Part shown: piece by piece, positions 8,341 through 16,120 of the stretch | Numbering within the stretch: position 1 is the first letter of the stretch | Layout: every line of letters begins with the position of its first letter | Source of the DNA: Solibacillus silvestris | Lineage (GTDB): Bacteria > Bacillota > Bacilli > Bacillales_A > Planococcaceae | Direction: 5' to 3' | Length of the DNA stretch: 64,000 bases | Assembly (NCBI GenBank): GCA_001586195.1 | Contig: CP014609.1 | Location: 3,866,001-3,930,000, forward strand | The notes under the pieces: model-generated | The model's database searches: none | What the model was told of the DNA's origin: nothing | Seen by the model: only the letters and a program-made list of their open reading frames with translations | Translations under genes and position numbers: made by a program

Positions 8341-9019
8341 TATTTATGAGCAGGTGAAGTGGAAATGTAAGGCGTACAGTTCAATGTTCAGTACGGTGCT
8401 GATTGTATATATTTTAATGGGTTTACTTTCAGGTGGTATGAGCGGCTCTGTAGGAAGAGGCGTCAGCTTTGTTAATTATGAGGAGCGATTCTATTCTCTG
8501 GACGGATTTTTTATCTATACAATCATGCTAATGCTGATTTTAGGATGGATGCTCGCTTCAAAGCAGCTTTCCCGGCAAAACTACTCGATTGTCACGACAA
8601 ATCTGACGGAAGTTGTATCAACCGGAATATTCCTGATAGTATTATGTGTTTTTACACTTGCAGCAGCGGTTAGTACTTTAACGATTTCCGTTTTAATCAA
8701 TCTGTTGAGTACAGGAGATCAGAGTTTGTATTACGACTCTAATATTTCATTTATTGCAATTATCGGTTTTATTGTTTGTACATTACTCGCTGCATCAGTC
8801 GGCTATTTTTTGCATGCCGTGTTCAATTTCTCAAAGATTGCTTTTATCATACTCGCTGTCGGTATGTTCTTACTAATTCGTCAATATACATTTGATACAT
8901 GGCAATTTGTTTTTGGTGATGGAACAATGCAAATTATTGGGAGAAGTGCTGTTTATGTCGTAATTTTATGGCTTCTAATTGCGTTGATCCGTCGAAAAAG
9001 GGAGGTGACACGCCAATGA
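8306..9019 (+). CDS. ABC transporter membrane subunit
   Basis: 237-residue integral membrane protein with about six helices (for example MFSTVLIVYILMGLL and IFLIVLCVFTLAAAV), ending in a basic RRKREV tail. No conserved importer EAA loop is visible, consistent with an exporter-type permease that pairs with the preceding ATPase. ATG 8306 lies 8 bases after AAAGGGGG; the neighbouring TTG 8303 is less well spaced. Overlaps the ATPase gene, and its TGA overlaps the next ATG. Confidence 0.82.
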   Translation: MTSIVTVSPMCNIYEQVKWKCKAYSSMFSTVLIVYILMGLLSGGMSGSVGRGVSFVNYEERFYSLDGFFIYTIMLMLILGWMLASKQLSRQNYSIVTTNLTEVVSTGIFLIVLCVFTLAAAVSTLTISVLINLLSTGDQSLYYDSNISFIAIIGFIVCTLLAASVGYFLHAVFNFSKIAFIILAVGMFLLIRQYTFDTWQFVFGDGTMQIIGRSAVYVVILWLLIALIRRKREVTRQ

Positions 9020-9690
9020 TAGGTGGGGTTATGTTTCTTGTTCTAATACTAGGTATAGTTATGATTTTTACTAGCCTTTTAATTACAAAAATACGAATCT
9101 GGAAGCCGAAGCGTACGTTTTGGTTTGCGGCTGTTTACCTTAGTTGTGGAATTATGGCGTTTATATATTTGCTGTTTGTGTCGGGCAATGTGGAAAAGAT
9201 AGCTTCAGATAAGGTTTTAAAGGAGCAACTGGAGGAAACCGAACAGCTGGAGAAAGATTTAAAAAATCGCCGGTTTGAAAGCTTAAAGGAAGAGCATTTA
9301 AAATTTACGGAAACATTTGAAGCGAAAGAAGAAAATATTGAAATTATACGTAATGAAAATAGCTATTACTTACCGGTTGTTATTTCATGGACGGATTCAG
9401 CCGAAAATAAAATAGAGGCTTCTTATTACGAAACACCGCTTTACTTGAATCGTGTTTATATTTCGCCATATGTTAAAGCACCAAAAATCGAGTGGGATGA
9501 CAATAAACTATACATTATAGAGACCGAAACGAAAATAACAGCGAAATCAATGCGTTTATCTATGGAACTTTTAAACTCTACTGAGTACGAAAGCTACAAT
9601 AATCCACTCAACGAATTAATTGGTAAACGGATTTTACACTTGAATGTTCCGAAACAGTTCAATATTATTGATAAAGATGGGTGGTATTAG
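9016..9690 (+). CDS. unrecognised membrane-anchored protein of the GntR/ABC operon
   Basis: 224 residues; I do not recognise the family. Two N-terminal membrane helices (MFLVLILGIVMIFTSLLI and FWFAAVYLSCGIMAFIYLLF) are followed by a Glu/Lys-rich probable coiled coil (residues about 68-100) and a soluble, probably extracytoplasmic domain. ATG 9016 follows GGAGGTG and overlaps the permease stop in an ATGA arrangement, so it is co-translated with the ABC exporter. It may be an accessory or sensor part of the transporter. No terminator is visible behind it. Confidence 0.7.
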   Translation: MIGGVMFLVLILGIVMIFTSLLITKIRIWKPKRTFWFAAVYLSCGIMAFIYLLFVSGNVEKIASDKVLKEQLEETEQLEKDLKNRRFESLKEEHLKFTETFEAKEENIEIIRNENSYYLPVVISWTDSAENKIEASYYETPLYLNRVYISPYVKAPKIEWDDNKLYIIETETKITAKSMRLSMELLNSTEYESYNNPLNELIGKRILHLNVPKQFNIIDKDGWY

Positions 9691-9727
9691 TCGCTGCTTA
9701 AAACTCACAATGAATTGAGCGAATAAA

Positions 9728-10546
9728 TTGAAAAAGTTATTGAAATTAATCCTTTTTATAGGTGTTGTCTATCTATTTTTATATATAAATAATAATTGGC
9801 TTGTCACAACCGATTATGTACATGAATCAGAGAAAATTCCGGAGAGCTTTGATGGCTATCGGATTGCCCAAGTAACCGATCTGCATGATGCGACATTTGG
9901 GGAAAATCAATCGCGATTAGTGAAAAAAGTGCGGGCTACCAAACCGGATGCTATTTTCATAACGGGCGATTTAGTTGATAGTCGCCGCTATGACTTGGAA
10001 AACAGCTTGCAGGCTGTGCGTCAGTTAGTCGATATTGCGGATGTTTACTATGTTCTGGGCAACCACGAAGTTGCATTGAATTTAACAGATGAAATTTATG
10101 CGGCTTTAAATGAGCTGGGCGTCCATGTGTTACCGAATGATGCGGTACAGTTGGAGCGCAATGGAGAGCACATTGTCATTGCGGGTATTGAGGACCCGTT
10201 AATGGGGAAAGAAGTGGGACAGTCGATCGATGAAGCACTGTACAATATGAATCCAGATGCATTTAAAGTGCTATTGTCACACCGTCCTGAGGTGTTTGAA
10301 ACATATGTTGAAAAGGACATTGACCTAGTGTTAACAGGGCATGCACATGGTGGTCAAATTCGTCTGCCATTTATCGGCGGACTTTTTGCGCCAACTCAAG
10401 GTTTCATGCCAACATACACAGCGGGTATTTATGAACAGCAGGACACGGAAATGATAGTAAATAGGGGGTTGGGGAACAGCCTGTTTCCTTACCGAATCTT
10501 TAATCTGCCTGAAATTTACGTGGTTGAGTTGAAAAGGAAAGACTAA
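9728..10546 (+). CDS. membrane-anchored metallophosphoesterase (YkuE-like)
   Basis: 272-residue calcineurin-like phosphoesterase with a single N-terminal membrane anchor (LLKLILFIGVVYLFLYI). All metal-binding blocks are present: QVTDLHD (Asp/His), ITGDLVDSR, VLGNHEVA, LLSHRPE and LTGHAHGGQ. The active domain would face outside or lie at the membrane. Substrates in this family include UDP-diacylglucosamine-like lipids and phosphodiesters; which one applies cannot be told. TTG 9728 is the only start that keeps the anchor, with a weak upstream GAG-type ribosome site. Its stop lies directly before a phased repeat array. Confidence 0.85.
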   Translation: MKKLLKLILFIGVVYLFLYINNNWLVTTDYVHESEKIPESFDGYRIAQVTDLHDATFGENQSRLVKKVRATKPDAIFITGDLVDSRRYDLENSLQAVRQLVDIADVYYVLGNHEVALNLTDEIYAALNELGVHVLPNDAVQLERNGEHIVIAGIEDPLMGKEVGQSIDEALYNMNPDAFKVLLSHRPEVFETYVEKDIDLVLTGHAHGGQIRLPFIGGLFAPTQGFMPTYTAGIYEQQDTEMIVNRGLGNSLFPYRIFNLPEIYVVELKRKD

Positions 10547-10555
10547 TTAGTAGTT

Positions 10556-10747
10556 TTCTAATATATGCTGCAGGTTTTCTAATAAAGTCGAATAAGTTCT
10601 AATATAATGTGAGTGTTCTAATAAATTATTAAGAAGTTCTAAAATAGGCACTTGTTCTTCTAATAACCTGGTGAACTTTTCAAATAAAGTATTCCCTTGT
10701 TCTAATAATCTGTAAAAAGTTCTAATATATTTCCAAACCTTCAATAA
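10556..10747. repeat. phased degenerate repeat array 1 (10 units, 19-21 bp)
   Basis: On the plus strand the core TTCTAATA (minus strand TATTAGAAC) begins at 10556, 10577, 10597, 10616, 10637, 10658, 10679, 10700, 10720 and 10740, with minor changes in units 5, 7 and 10. Spacings are 21, 20, 19, 21, 21, 21, 21, 20 and 20. Sequence between cores is not conserved. It lies between a stop codon and the rhodanese gene. A minus-strand open frame across it (10744-10547) lacks a ribosome site and only reflects the 7-codon period. Confidence 0.85.
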
Positions 10748-10839
10748 AGGACGGCATTCCCGTTCTTAAAGCGCAAAATATTCGTAAGCTTAGGCAGATT
10801 ATCGTAAAATAAGTGAAAACAGATCTTAGGAGTATGCAA

Positions 10840-11196
10840 ATGGAAGGGATTATTACACTACTTGCAATGGTGGGGATCATTGTAATGATCGTGCGTTTTA
10901 TGCCGAAAAAAGGCGTGAAATATATGACGACAAAAGAACTGCAGCCTTTACTGGATGATAAGAAATATGTATTTGTGGATGTCCGTACGGAAAAGGAATA
11001 TAAAGAGGCTCATATTCCACAGTTTATTAATCGTCCGCTTGGAACGTATTTAGGAGATTTGCCGAAAGATCGACCAATTGTTGTCATTTGTCAAAGCGGT
11101 GCACGCAGTAATAAAGCGTGCAAGGAACTCGTAAAGCTCGGTTATACCGATATAACAAACATTCGTCGCGGGATGAATGGACTGCGTGCAGAATAA
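10840..11196 (+). CDS. membrane-anchored rhodanese-like protein (YqhL-like)
   Basis: 118 residues: one N-terminal membrane helix (GIITLLAMVGIIVMIVRF) then a single rhodanese domain. The DVRTEKEYKEAHI block and the active loop CQSGARSN, with the catalytic Cys, are intact, so sulfurtransferase activity is plausible. ATG 10840 is seven bases after AGGAG; the upstream GTG 10813 and ATG 10834 are less suitable. A strong hairpin terminator follows. Confidence 0.88.
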   Translation: MEGIITLLAMVGIIVMIVRFMPKKGVKYMTTKELQPLLDDKKYVFVDVRTEKEYKEAHIPQFINRPLGTYLGDLPKDRPIVVICQSGARSNKACKELVKLGYTDITNIRRGMNGLRAE

Positions 11197-11198
11197 AA

Positions 11199-11239
11199 AG
11201 AAGAAGCGATAGAGGGTAACCTCTATCGCTTCTTCTTTC
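11199..11239 (+). terminator. terminator of rhodanese gene
   Basis: Perfect 17-bp stem (half beginning AGAAGAAGCGATAGAGG) with a GTAA loop and a T-rich 3' side; the symmetric A/T flanks could also serve the minus strand. Confidence 0.9.
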
Positions 11240-11246
11240 GTTTTAT

Positions 11247-11375
11247 CCCGCATTAACGGTTAGTAAGATCCAGCCTTCATATTTAGACAGGGCAAAGGGA
11301 GATGCGGGAGATCTTCTCCCCGTGAAAGCCCGATTGGTTCAACTAACAATCCGTGGAGGAAAACCTCCGCAGATT
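11247..11375. repeat. structured intergenic element between convergent genes
   Basis: About 130 bases with several possible stems: CCCGCAT (11247) with ATGCGGG (11302); GGGAGA-tct-TCTCCC (11306-11320); and a 12-bp imperfect stem AATCCGTGGAGG-aaaa-CCTCCGCAGATT (11348-11375). It lies beyond the rhodanese terminator and has no open reading frame. It has the look of a dispersed intergenic repeat; copy number cannot be tested here. Confidence 0.5.
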
Positions 11376-11386
11376 GAAATTTCACT

Positions 11387-12562
11387 TTATTGAACTGCTT
11401 CCTTCATTGCCTTAATCAGTGCTTCTGCAGTTATTGCCTTCTCACCGCCACCTTGTACAAGCGCATCATTGCCGCCGCCTTTACCATTAATAAGCGGTAA
11501 AGCAGCTGCAGAAATATCTTTCATCGATTTCGTTTGTTCACTTCCGCGTGCCGCAACAAATTGTAGCTTGTCTTCATTATTGGCAACGAGCAGGGCAATT
11601 GCCTCACCATTTTGCTGTGTAATAAAACGGGCAAGCTTCTGCAGGCTTTGGATCGAACGGTTTTCGAAAGTCGCGGCTGCAACGGTTTCTTTTGCAAGTT
11701 CTTTTGCTTCGAATTCAAGAAGGGTATCTTGTGCTTCCGTTAAACTTTTCTCTGTTTGTTTTGCTGCTTTCGTGAATTTGCGCAACGCATTAGCTGCTTC
11801 TTCTTCCGATGCACTCAACTGACGTGCCACATCGCTTAATACCTGTTTGCGCATTGCCAGCTGCTGTAATACGCGATTACCGCATATGAAATGTATGCGA
11901 ATCTGTTTTTTCATTTTCTCGGTAGCTAAAATCTTCAATAAACCTACTTGTCCGGTAGAAGTAGGGTGTGTACCGCCACAGCCATTGTAGTCATAGTCAG
12001 GGATAATGACTAAACGGATATCTTCGTCGACTTTTACATCTTTCCGCAGGTTATATTGAGCTAATTCTTCTTTTGTTACCCACTTTGTTTCAATAGGTCG
12101 GTTTTCCAAAATAATTTCGTTAGCCCGTTTTTCCACTGCTGCCAGCTGATCTTCTGATACTTCACCAACATTTAAATCGATGGTGACAAGCTCTGTTCCT
12201 AGGTGGAAGCTCACTGTCGCCATATCGAATAATTCAACAAAGGCCGCTGATAAAATATGTTGCCCCGCATGTTGTTGCATATGGTCGAATCGGCGCGACC
12301 AATGAAGTTTCCCGGATATTTCCCCGGAAATATTCGACACATCGGCTGCCGTATAATGACGAATTTCCTCATTAATTTTCTCAACATCGATAATTTCCAC
12401 ATCATTAATCCAGCCGGTATCATGGGGTTGTCCGCCACCTGTAGGATAAAAGGCCGTATTGTCTAATACGATGAAGTTTCCCGTGTCATCTTTGCCTGTT
12501 TTCACAACCTGTGCCGTAAATTCCTTCATCATTGCATCTTTGTAATAAAATAAATTTTTCAA
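11387..12562 (-). CDS. AlaX-type alanyl-tRNA editing protein with DHHA1 domain
   Basis: 391-residue free-standing editing protein that hydrolyses mischarged Ser-tRNA(Ala) or Gly-tRNA(Ala). The N-terminal half matches the AlaRS editing region: NTAFYPTGGGQPHDTG, the metal-binding HAGQHILSA pair of histidines, and the later CGGTHPTSTGQ with Cys and His. A coiled-coil segment follows (about 230-290) and the C-terminal DHHA1 domain ends with the GKGGGNDALVQGGG glycine loop. TTG 12562 has AGGAG upstream. It lacks the aminoacylation and tRNA-binding core of AlaRS, as expected for long AlaX. Confidence 0.92.
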   Translation of the reverse strand: MKNLFYYKDAMMKEFTAQVVKTGKDDTGNFIVLDNTAFYPTGGGQPHDTGWINDVEIIDVEKINEEIRHYTAADVSNISGEISGKLHWSRRFDHMQQHAGQHILSAAFVELFDMATVSFHLGTELVTIDLNVGEVSEDQLAAVEKRANEIILENRPIETKWVTKEELAQYNLRKDVKVDEDIRLVIIPDYDYNGCGGTHPTSTGQVGLLKILATEKMKKQIRIHFICGNRVLQQLAMRKQVLSDVARQLSASEEEAANALRKFTKAAKQTEKSLTEAQDTLLEFEAKELAKETVAAATFENRSIQSLQKLARFITQQNGEAIALLVANNEDKLQFVAARGSEQTKSMKDISAAALPLINGKGGGNDALVQGGGEKAITAEALIKAMKEAVQ

Positions 12563-12634
12563 AGTCCATCACTCCTTAATTTCTAGTTTGTCATATGAAA
12601 ACGTTGCTGTCACGGTGTAAATAATGATTGTTAT

Positions 12635-12662
12635 TTGACGCGGGGCAATTTTCGTTTATGAT
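12635..12662 (+). promoter_or_regulatory. probable sigma-A promoter
   Basis: TTGACG at 12635-12640, a 16-base spacer and TATGAT at 12657-12662, about 34 bases before the next start codon. Confidence 0.6.
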
Positions 12663-12695
12663 AAAATAGAAGCATTTCCCGGAAGGAGCATGAAT

Positions 12696-13004
12696 ATGAA
12701 TATTACGCAATTTTCAATAGAAGAAATTTTAGATCCGACAAAGATTATTGAAGGTAAGCGCTATGAGTTTTTATTAGATGTAGAAGTGGATGAGGAAGAT
12801 GAACTGTATTCCGCTGCAGGATTAGAAATTCGAGTAATTGTAGGGGTAATTGACGATAACGTACGCATCGTGAACTATTTTATTATCGATAAAGCAAATA
12901 ATGAGTTTTTGGATTTTGCATTGGAAGAAGATGAAGAAGCGATGATTCTGGCATTTTGCAAAGAGGAATTATCTGCTGATTCTAGTGAAATAGAAGCTGA
13001 ATAA
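12696..13004 (+). CDS. small acidic conserved protein (DUF6509-like)
   Basis: 102-residue, strongly acidic soluble protein beginning NITQFSIEEILDPTKIIEG and containing the block YEFLLDVEVDEEDELYSAAG. This resembles a short Bacillales family I recall as DUF6509, of unknown function; the assignment is from memory. ATG 12696 is seven bases after AAGGAG, whereas ATG 12690 is only one base after it. It has its own promoter and terminator, so it is a single-gene unit. Confidence 0.8.
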   Translation: MNITQFSIEEILDPTKIIEGKRYEFLLDVEVDEEDELYSAAGLEIRVIVGVIDDNVRIVNYFIIDKANNEFLDFALEEDEEAMILAFCKEELSADSSEIEAE

Positions 13005-13012
13005 TCTGCATA

Positions 13013-13042
13013 AAAAAGGTAGCGCATTCGCTACCTTTTTTT
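13013..13042 (+). terminator. terminator
   Basis: AAAAAGGTAGCG-catt-CGCTACCTTTTTTT: 12-bp perfect stem with a T run, directly after the small acidic protein gene. Confidence 0.92.
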
Positions 13043-13130
13043 AGTCTATATATTTCGTTTTAAACTGACTTGAACCAATCCCGTAAAACCAATTCAATGG
13101 GATACGCCTGATTTGTTGTATGAATATCTT

Positions 13131-14732
13131 TTACCAAGCGGCAATTGCGCCATCTGTTCGTGGCTCTGTTCCACCGTATAACACGCCTGTTTTCTGATCC
13201 CGCCAAATTATTTGGCCGCGTCCAAAACTGCCGCCGTCGACTGCAACTCGAATGTCGTGCCCTTTCCGCTGCAATGCCTGCACTAAATAATTAGGGAAGT
13301 GTGGCTCGACTTCAACGCGCTTTTCACCGATCCATTGCCATCTCGGCATATCGAGTGCTGCTTGCGGGTTGAGTGCGAAGTCGACTGTGGATGTAATGAC
13401 CTGGAAATGCCCTTGAGGCTGCATATAACCCCCCATTACACCAAACGGTCCGACCGCTTCATTCTCCTTCGTCAAGAATCCTGGAATAATTGTATTAAAT
13501 GTTCGTTTTCCAGGCTTTAAGAAGTTCGGATGTGCTTCATCCAATGAAAAGTCATAGCCGCGGTTTTGAAGTGCTACACCCGTTTCCGGAATGACCACGC
13601 CTGAACCGAAGCCCATATAGTTACTTTGGATGTACGATACCATATTCCCATCTGCGTCGGCTGTTGCCAAATACACCGTGCCGCCTTTTGGAATATCGAA
13701 TGGTTTGGGCTCGAGTGCTGTATTGCTGATTTCGGCAAAGCGTGATTCTCCGTAAGTTTTAGATAATAGTGTTTCGACATTTATCGGCATATCAATTGTT
13801 TCTGTGATAAATGCTTTACCGTCCGTATACGCAAGCTTCATCGCTTCGATTTGATTATGTAGTGTCTCGGCATCATGCCACTTCGATTCGGCATGCTGAT
13901 AAATATTCAGCGCCATTTGTGCAACAATGCCCTGGCCATTCGGCGGGATTTCCCATACATCATAGCCTTTGTAATGCACTTTTATCGGGTTTACCCACTC
14001 CGGTTCATAGCTTTCCAAATCGTCCTTTGTAAGAAAGCCGTTATGTTTTCTTATAAAAGCATCAATTTTGTCTGCAACTTCGCCTTTATAGAAAGCCTCC
14101 CCATTTGTTTTGGCGATTTTGCGCAACGTATCTCCATGTGCTGGTGAATTCCACACTTCACCAATTTCCGGCATCCGTCCATCAATGGAAAATGTTTCAA
14201 ACCAGTGCTGGAATTCTTCGGATGTAAAATTCTTTTTATACTTTTTATAGGCCGATTGCCAGTAGTGTCCGAGCGTTACAGAAATCGGATATCCTTCTTC
14301 TGCATACGAGATGGCAGGGGCTAATACTTCACTCAGTGGCAGCTTCCCGAACCGCTTTGACAAGGCCGCCCATGCTGATGGAGCACCTGGAACAGTAACA
14401 GGAATAACTCCATGCATCGGAATTTGATCAAGTCCGCGTTCGGTTAAGGCTTTTTTGGAAAACGACTTAGGAGAAGGTCCTGAAGCGTTTAACCCGTAAA
14501 GTTCATCCCTCATCCAGACGAGCGCAAATGCATCGCCGCCGATTCCGTTTGAGGTAGGCTCAACGACAGTTAGTGCCGCCGCTGTTGCGATCGCTGCATC
14601 GACTGCATTGCCGCCTTTTTTTAAAATATCCAGTCCTGCCTGTGCTGCGAGCGGCTGAGATGTTGCGACCATACCTCGATTGGCGATGACCGTATTCCGC
14701 TTACTTGGATACGGATAATGTAAAAAGTCCAC
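13131..14732 (-). CDS. gamma-glutamyltransferase family protein (YwrD-like)
   Basis: 533-residue Ntn-hydrolase of the gamma-glutamyltranspeptidase family. The N-terminal subunit begins with GMVATSQPLAAQAGLDILKK and carries the NGIGGDAFALVW block; the autoprocessing threonine is in PKGGTVYLATADADG, and GGYMQPQGHFQV follows in the small subunit. No signal peptide is present, as in B. subtilis YwrD, so it is probably cytosolic and its substrate may be a gamma-glutamyl compound or an acylated side chain. I prefer GTG 14732, eight bases after AAAAGGGG; the ATG at 14762 has no ribosome site and places that motif inside the gene. Confidence 0.9.
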   Translation of the reverse strand: MDFLHYPYPSKRNTVIANRGMVATSQPLAAQAGLDILKKGGNAVDAAIATAAALTVVEPTSNGIGGDAFALVWMRDELYGLNASGPSPKSFSKKALTERGLDQIPMHGVIPVTVPGAPSAWAALSKRFGKLPLSEVLAPAISYAEEGYPISVTLGHYWQSAYKKYKKNFTSEEFQHWFETFSIDGRMPEIGEVWNSPAHGDTLRKIAKTNGEAFYKGEVADKIDAFIRKHNGFLTKDDLESYEPEWVNPIKVHYKGYDVWEIPPNGQGIVAQMALNIYQHAESKWHDAETLHNQIEAMKLAYTDGKAFITETIDMPINVETLLSKTYGESRFAEISNTALEPKPFDIPKGGTVYLATADADGNMVSYIQSNYMGFGSGVVIPETGVALQNRGYDFSLDEAHPNFLKPGKRTFNTIIPGFLTKENEAVGPFGVMGGYMQPQGHFQVITSTVDFALNPQAALDMPRWQWIGEKRVEVEPHFPNYLVQALQRKGHDIRVAVDGGSFGRGQIIWRDQKTGVLYGGTEPRTDGAIAAW

Positions 14733-14833
14733 AAATAATTCCCCTTTTAATTTTAATGACATAATAAAAAGAATATTAAAATTATTTTAGTATACAAGAG
14801 GGGTATTTACAATTTAAATATTTCAGAATCCGA

Positions 14834-14873
14834 AATAAAAACTGTTTGGAAAGTTAATCCGCTTTCCAAACAG
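14834..14873 (-). terminator. terminator of oxidoreductase gene
   Basis: CTGTTTGGAAAG pairs with CTTTCCAAACAG around a short loop; on the minus strand it is followed by TTTTTATTT, directly downstream of the gene ending at 14891. Confidence 0.88.
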
Positions 14874-14890
14874 CTCCATAATACCAATTG

Positions 14891-15826
14891 TTATTTCAGC
14901 AATTCATCAATCCAGCGCTGCACTTTTAGGCCTTCCTCAAATGGTACGACAAATGCTTCCTCTCCTAAAAGGACTTTTCGGCATGCATCGAGCATTGTTT
15001 CAGGAGTTTCGTCAGATGTTATTTTCACTTCCGGTTCATATGCTTTGCTGATATAAACTTCGGACCAGTTGCGCAATGTTACGACTTTTTCTGTACCGAA
15101 AATTTTAAAGTCGATGCGCTCTTCCTGTCCAATACCTGCAAGACCGTTCATGACCATTGGAATACCACTTGCTGTTTTTGCTAAAGCAGATACCCCAGTT
15201 TCACAAAGTGCTTCATTTTCAGGGTAAGTAGTTTCATGCGCCAAAATATCAACATCACCGAATAAATGATGCGTTAATTGCAAATAATGCGGGAAAATCT
15301 CCCGAATAAAGCCACCTTGCTCACGTGAAGCAATCCAAGGATTTTGCTGCCATTTACGAGGCCATTCAGGAAAATACGTATGTAGTTCAATACGTGTAAT
15401 ATTGCCCATACCTGTTGCCAGCTCTTGTTTTAGCTGATAGACTGCTGCACCGTACATTAAAGGAAAGTGCATCGCTGTTTGAACATTTGCTTCATTTGCA
15501 ATGCGTACCATTGTTTCTCCGTCTTCTGCATCATGGGCAAGCGGTTTTTCCGATAAAATATGTAATCCATGCTTTGCAATTTCTGCGGCAAGTGTTGCAT
15601 GACTGACAGGCGGTGTGCCGATGTACACCCAGTCCGGTTTTAAATTTAATAACGCTTGTAAATCATTAGTAGTGGGTACATTATATTTAGATGCCAATTG
15701 CGCTGTACGTGCTTCATTTGTATCGAAAATTGCCGCAATTTCATAATGTTCGTTTTGCAGTGCCTGGTTAATAATGCGTTCACCGACAACACCAGTGCCG
15801 ATAATGCCAATCGTTGTTTTAGTCAT
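14891..15826 (-). CDS. Gfo/Idh/MocA-family oxidoreductase
   Basis: 311-residue NAD(P)-dependent dehydrogenase. The Rossmann start is GIIGTGVVGERII, the nucleotide-domain end shows IGTPPVSHA and the family hallmark SEKPLA near residue 95; the C-terminal substrate domain contains GGFIREIFPHYLQL. ATG 15826 follows AAAGGAG. It is a single-gene unit, divergent from the CoA-disulfide reductase-like gene and separated from it by a heavily structured spacer. The substrate, probably a sugar or inositol derivative, cannot be determined. Confidence 0.85.
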   Translation of the reverse strand: MTKTTIGIIGTGVVGERIINQALQNEHYEIAAIFDTNEARTAQLASKYNVPTTNDLQALLNLKPDWVYIGTPPVSHATLAAEIAKHGLHILSEKPLAHDAEDGETMVRIANEANVQTAMHFPLMYGAAVYQLKQELATGMGNITRIELHTYFPEWPRKWQQNPWIASREQGGFIREIFPHYLQLTHHLFGDVDILAHETTYPENEALCETGVSALAKTASGIPMVMNGLAGIGQEERIDFKIFGTEKVVTLRNWSEVYISKAYEPEVKITSDETPETMLDACRKVLLGEEAFVVPFEEGLKVQRWIDELLK

Positions 15827-15848
15827 TCAATATTCTCCTTTTTTTATC

Positions 15849-15976
15849 AATTATGCCTTGGCGTAATTGCGTCTGGATTCGGCTTTGCGCCCCGGCGCAA
15901 AGATGTCCTTATCGAATCCATGACATCCGCGGGAGGCTTTATTTCTTTCGTCCGGTGTATGCCGGACGAAAGAAAT
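15849..15976. repeat. structured intergenic element, three hairpins
   Basis: Hairpin A AATTATGCC-tt-GGCGTAATT (15849-15868); hairpin B with outer GGATTCG/CGAATCC (15875, 15913) enclosing perfect CTTTGCGCC-cc-GGCGCAAAG (15883-15902); hairpin C, a perfect 15-bp stem beginning ATTTCTTTCGTCCGG with loop TGTATG (15941-15976). It lies between divergent genes, so the hairpins are not simply 3' terminators. It looks like a dispersed palindromic element. Confidence 0.6.
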
Positions 15977-16120
15977 ATGGGATTTTTCTGATAGTTAGTG
16001 TAACATATTTTGGGAATACATAGGATTACGAAACAATAGTAATGGTATGCTATTAATAGAAATAATTTTCGGTGGCATTTTATAAAGAAATAGAAAAGTG
16101 TATTGAGGAGTGGATCAGCT

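Noticed and set aside
10547..10744. Minus-strand 65-codon frame with leucine heptads (LLExxxx)
   Set aside because: The heptad pattern follows from the 21-bp repeat; there is no ribosome site, and the 19-20 base units shift the frame.
10556..10747. CRISPR array
   Set aside because: Only about 9 bases are conserved per unit, the period is 21, and no cas genes are present; the same applies to the other two arrays.
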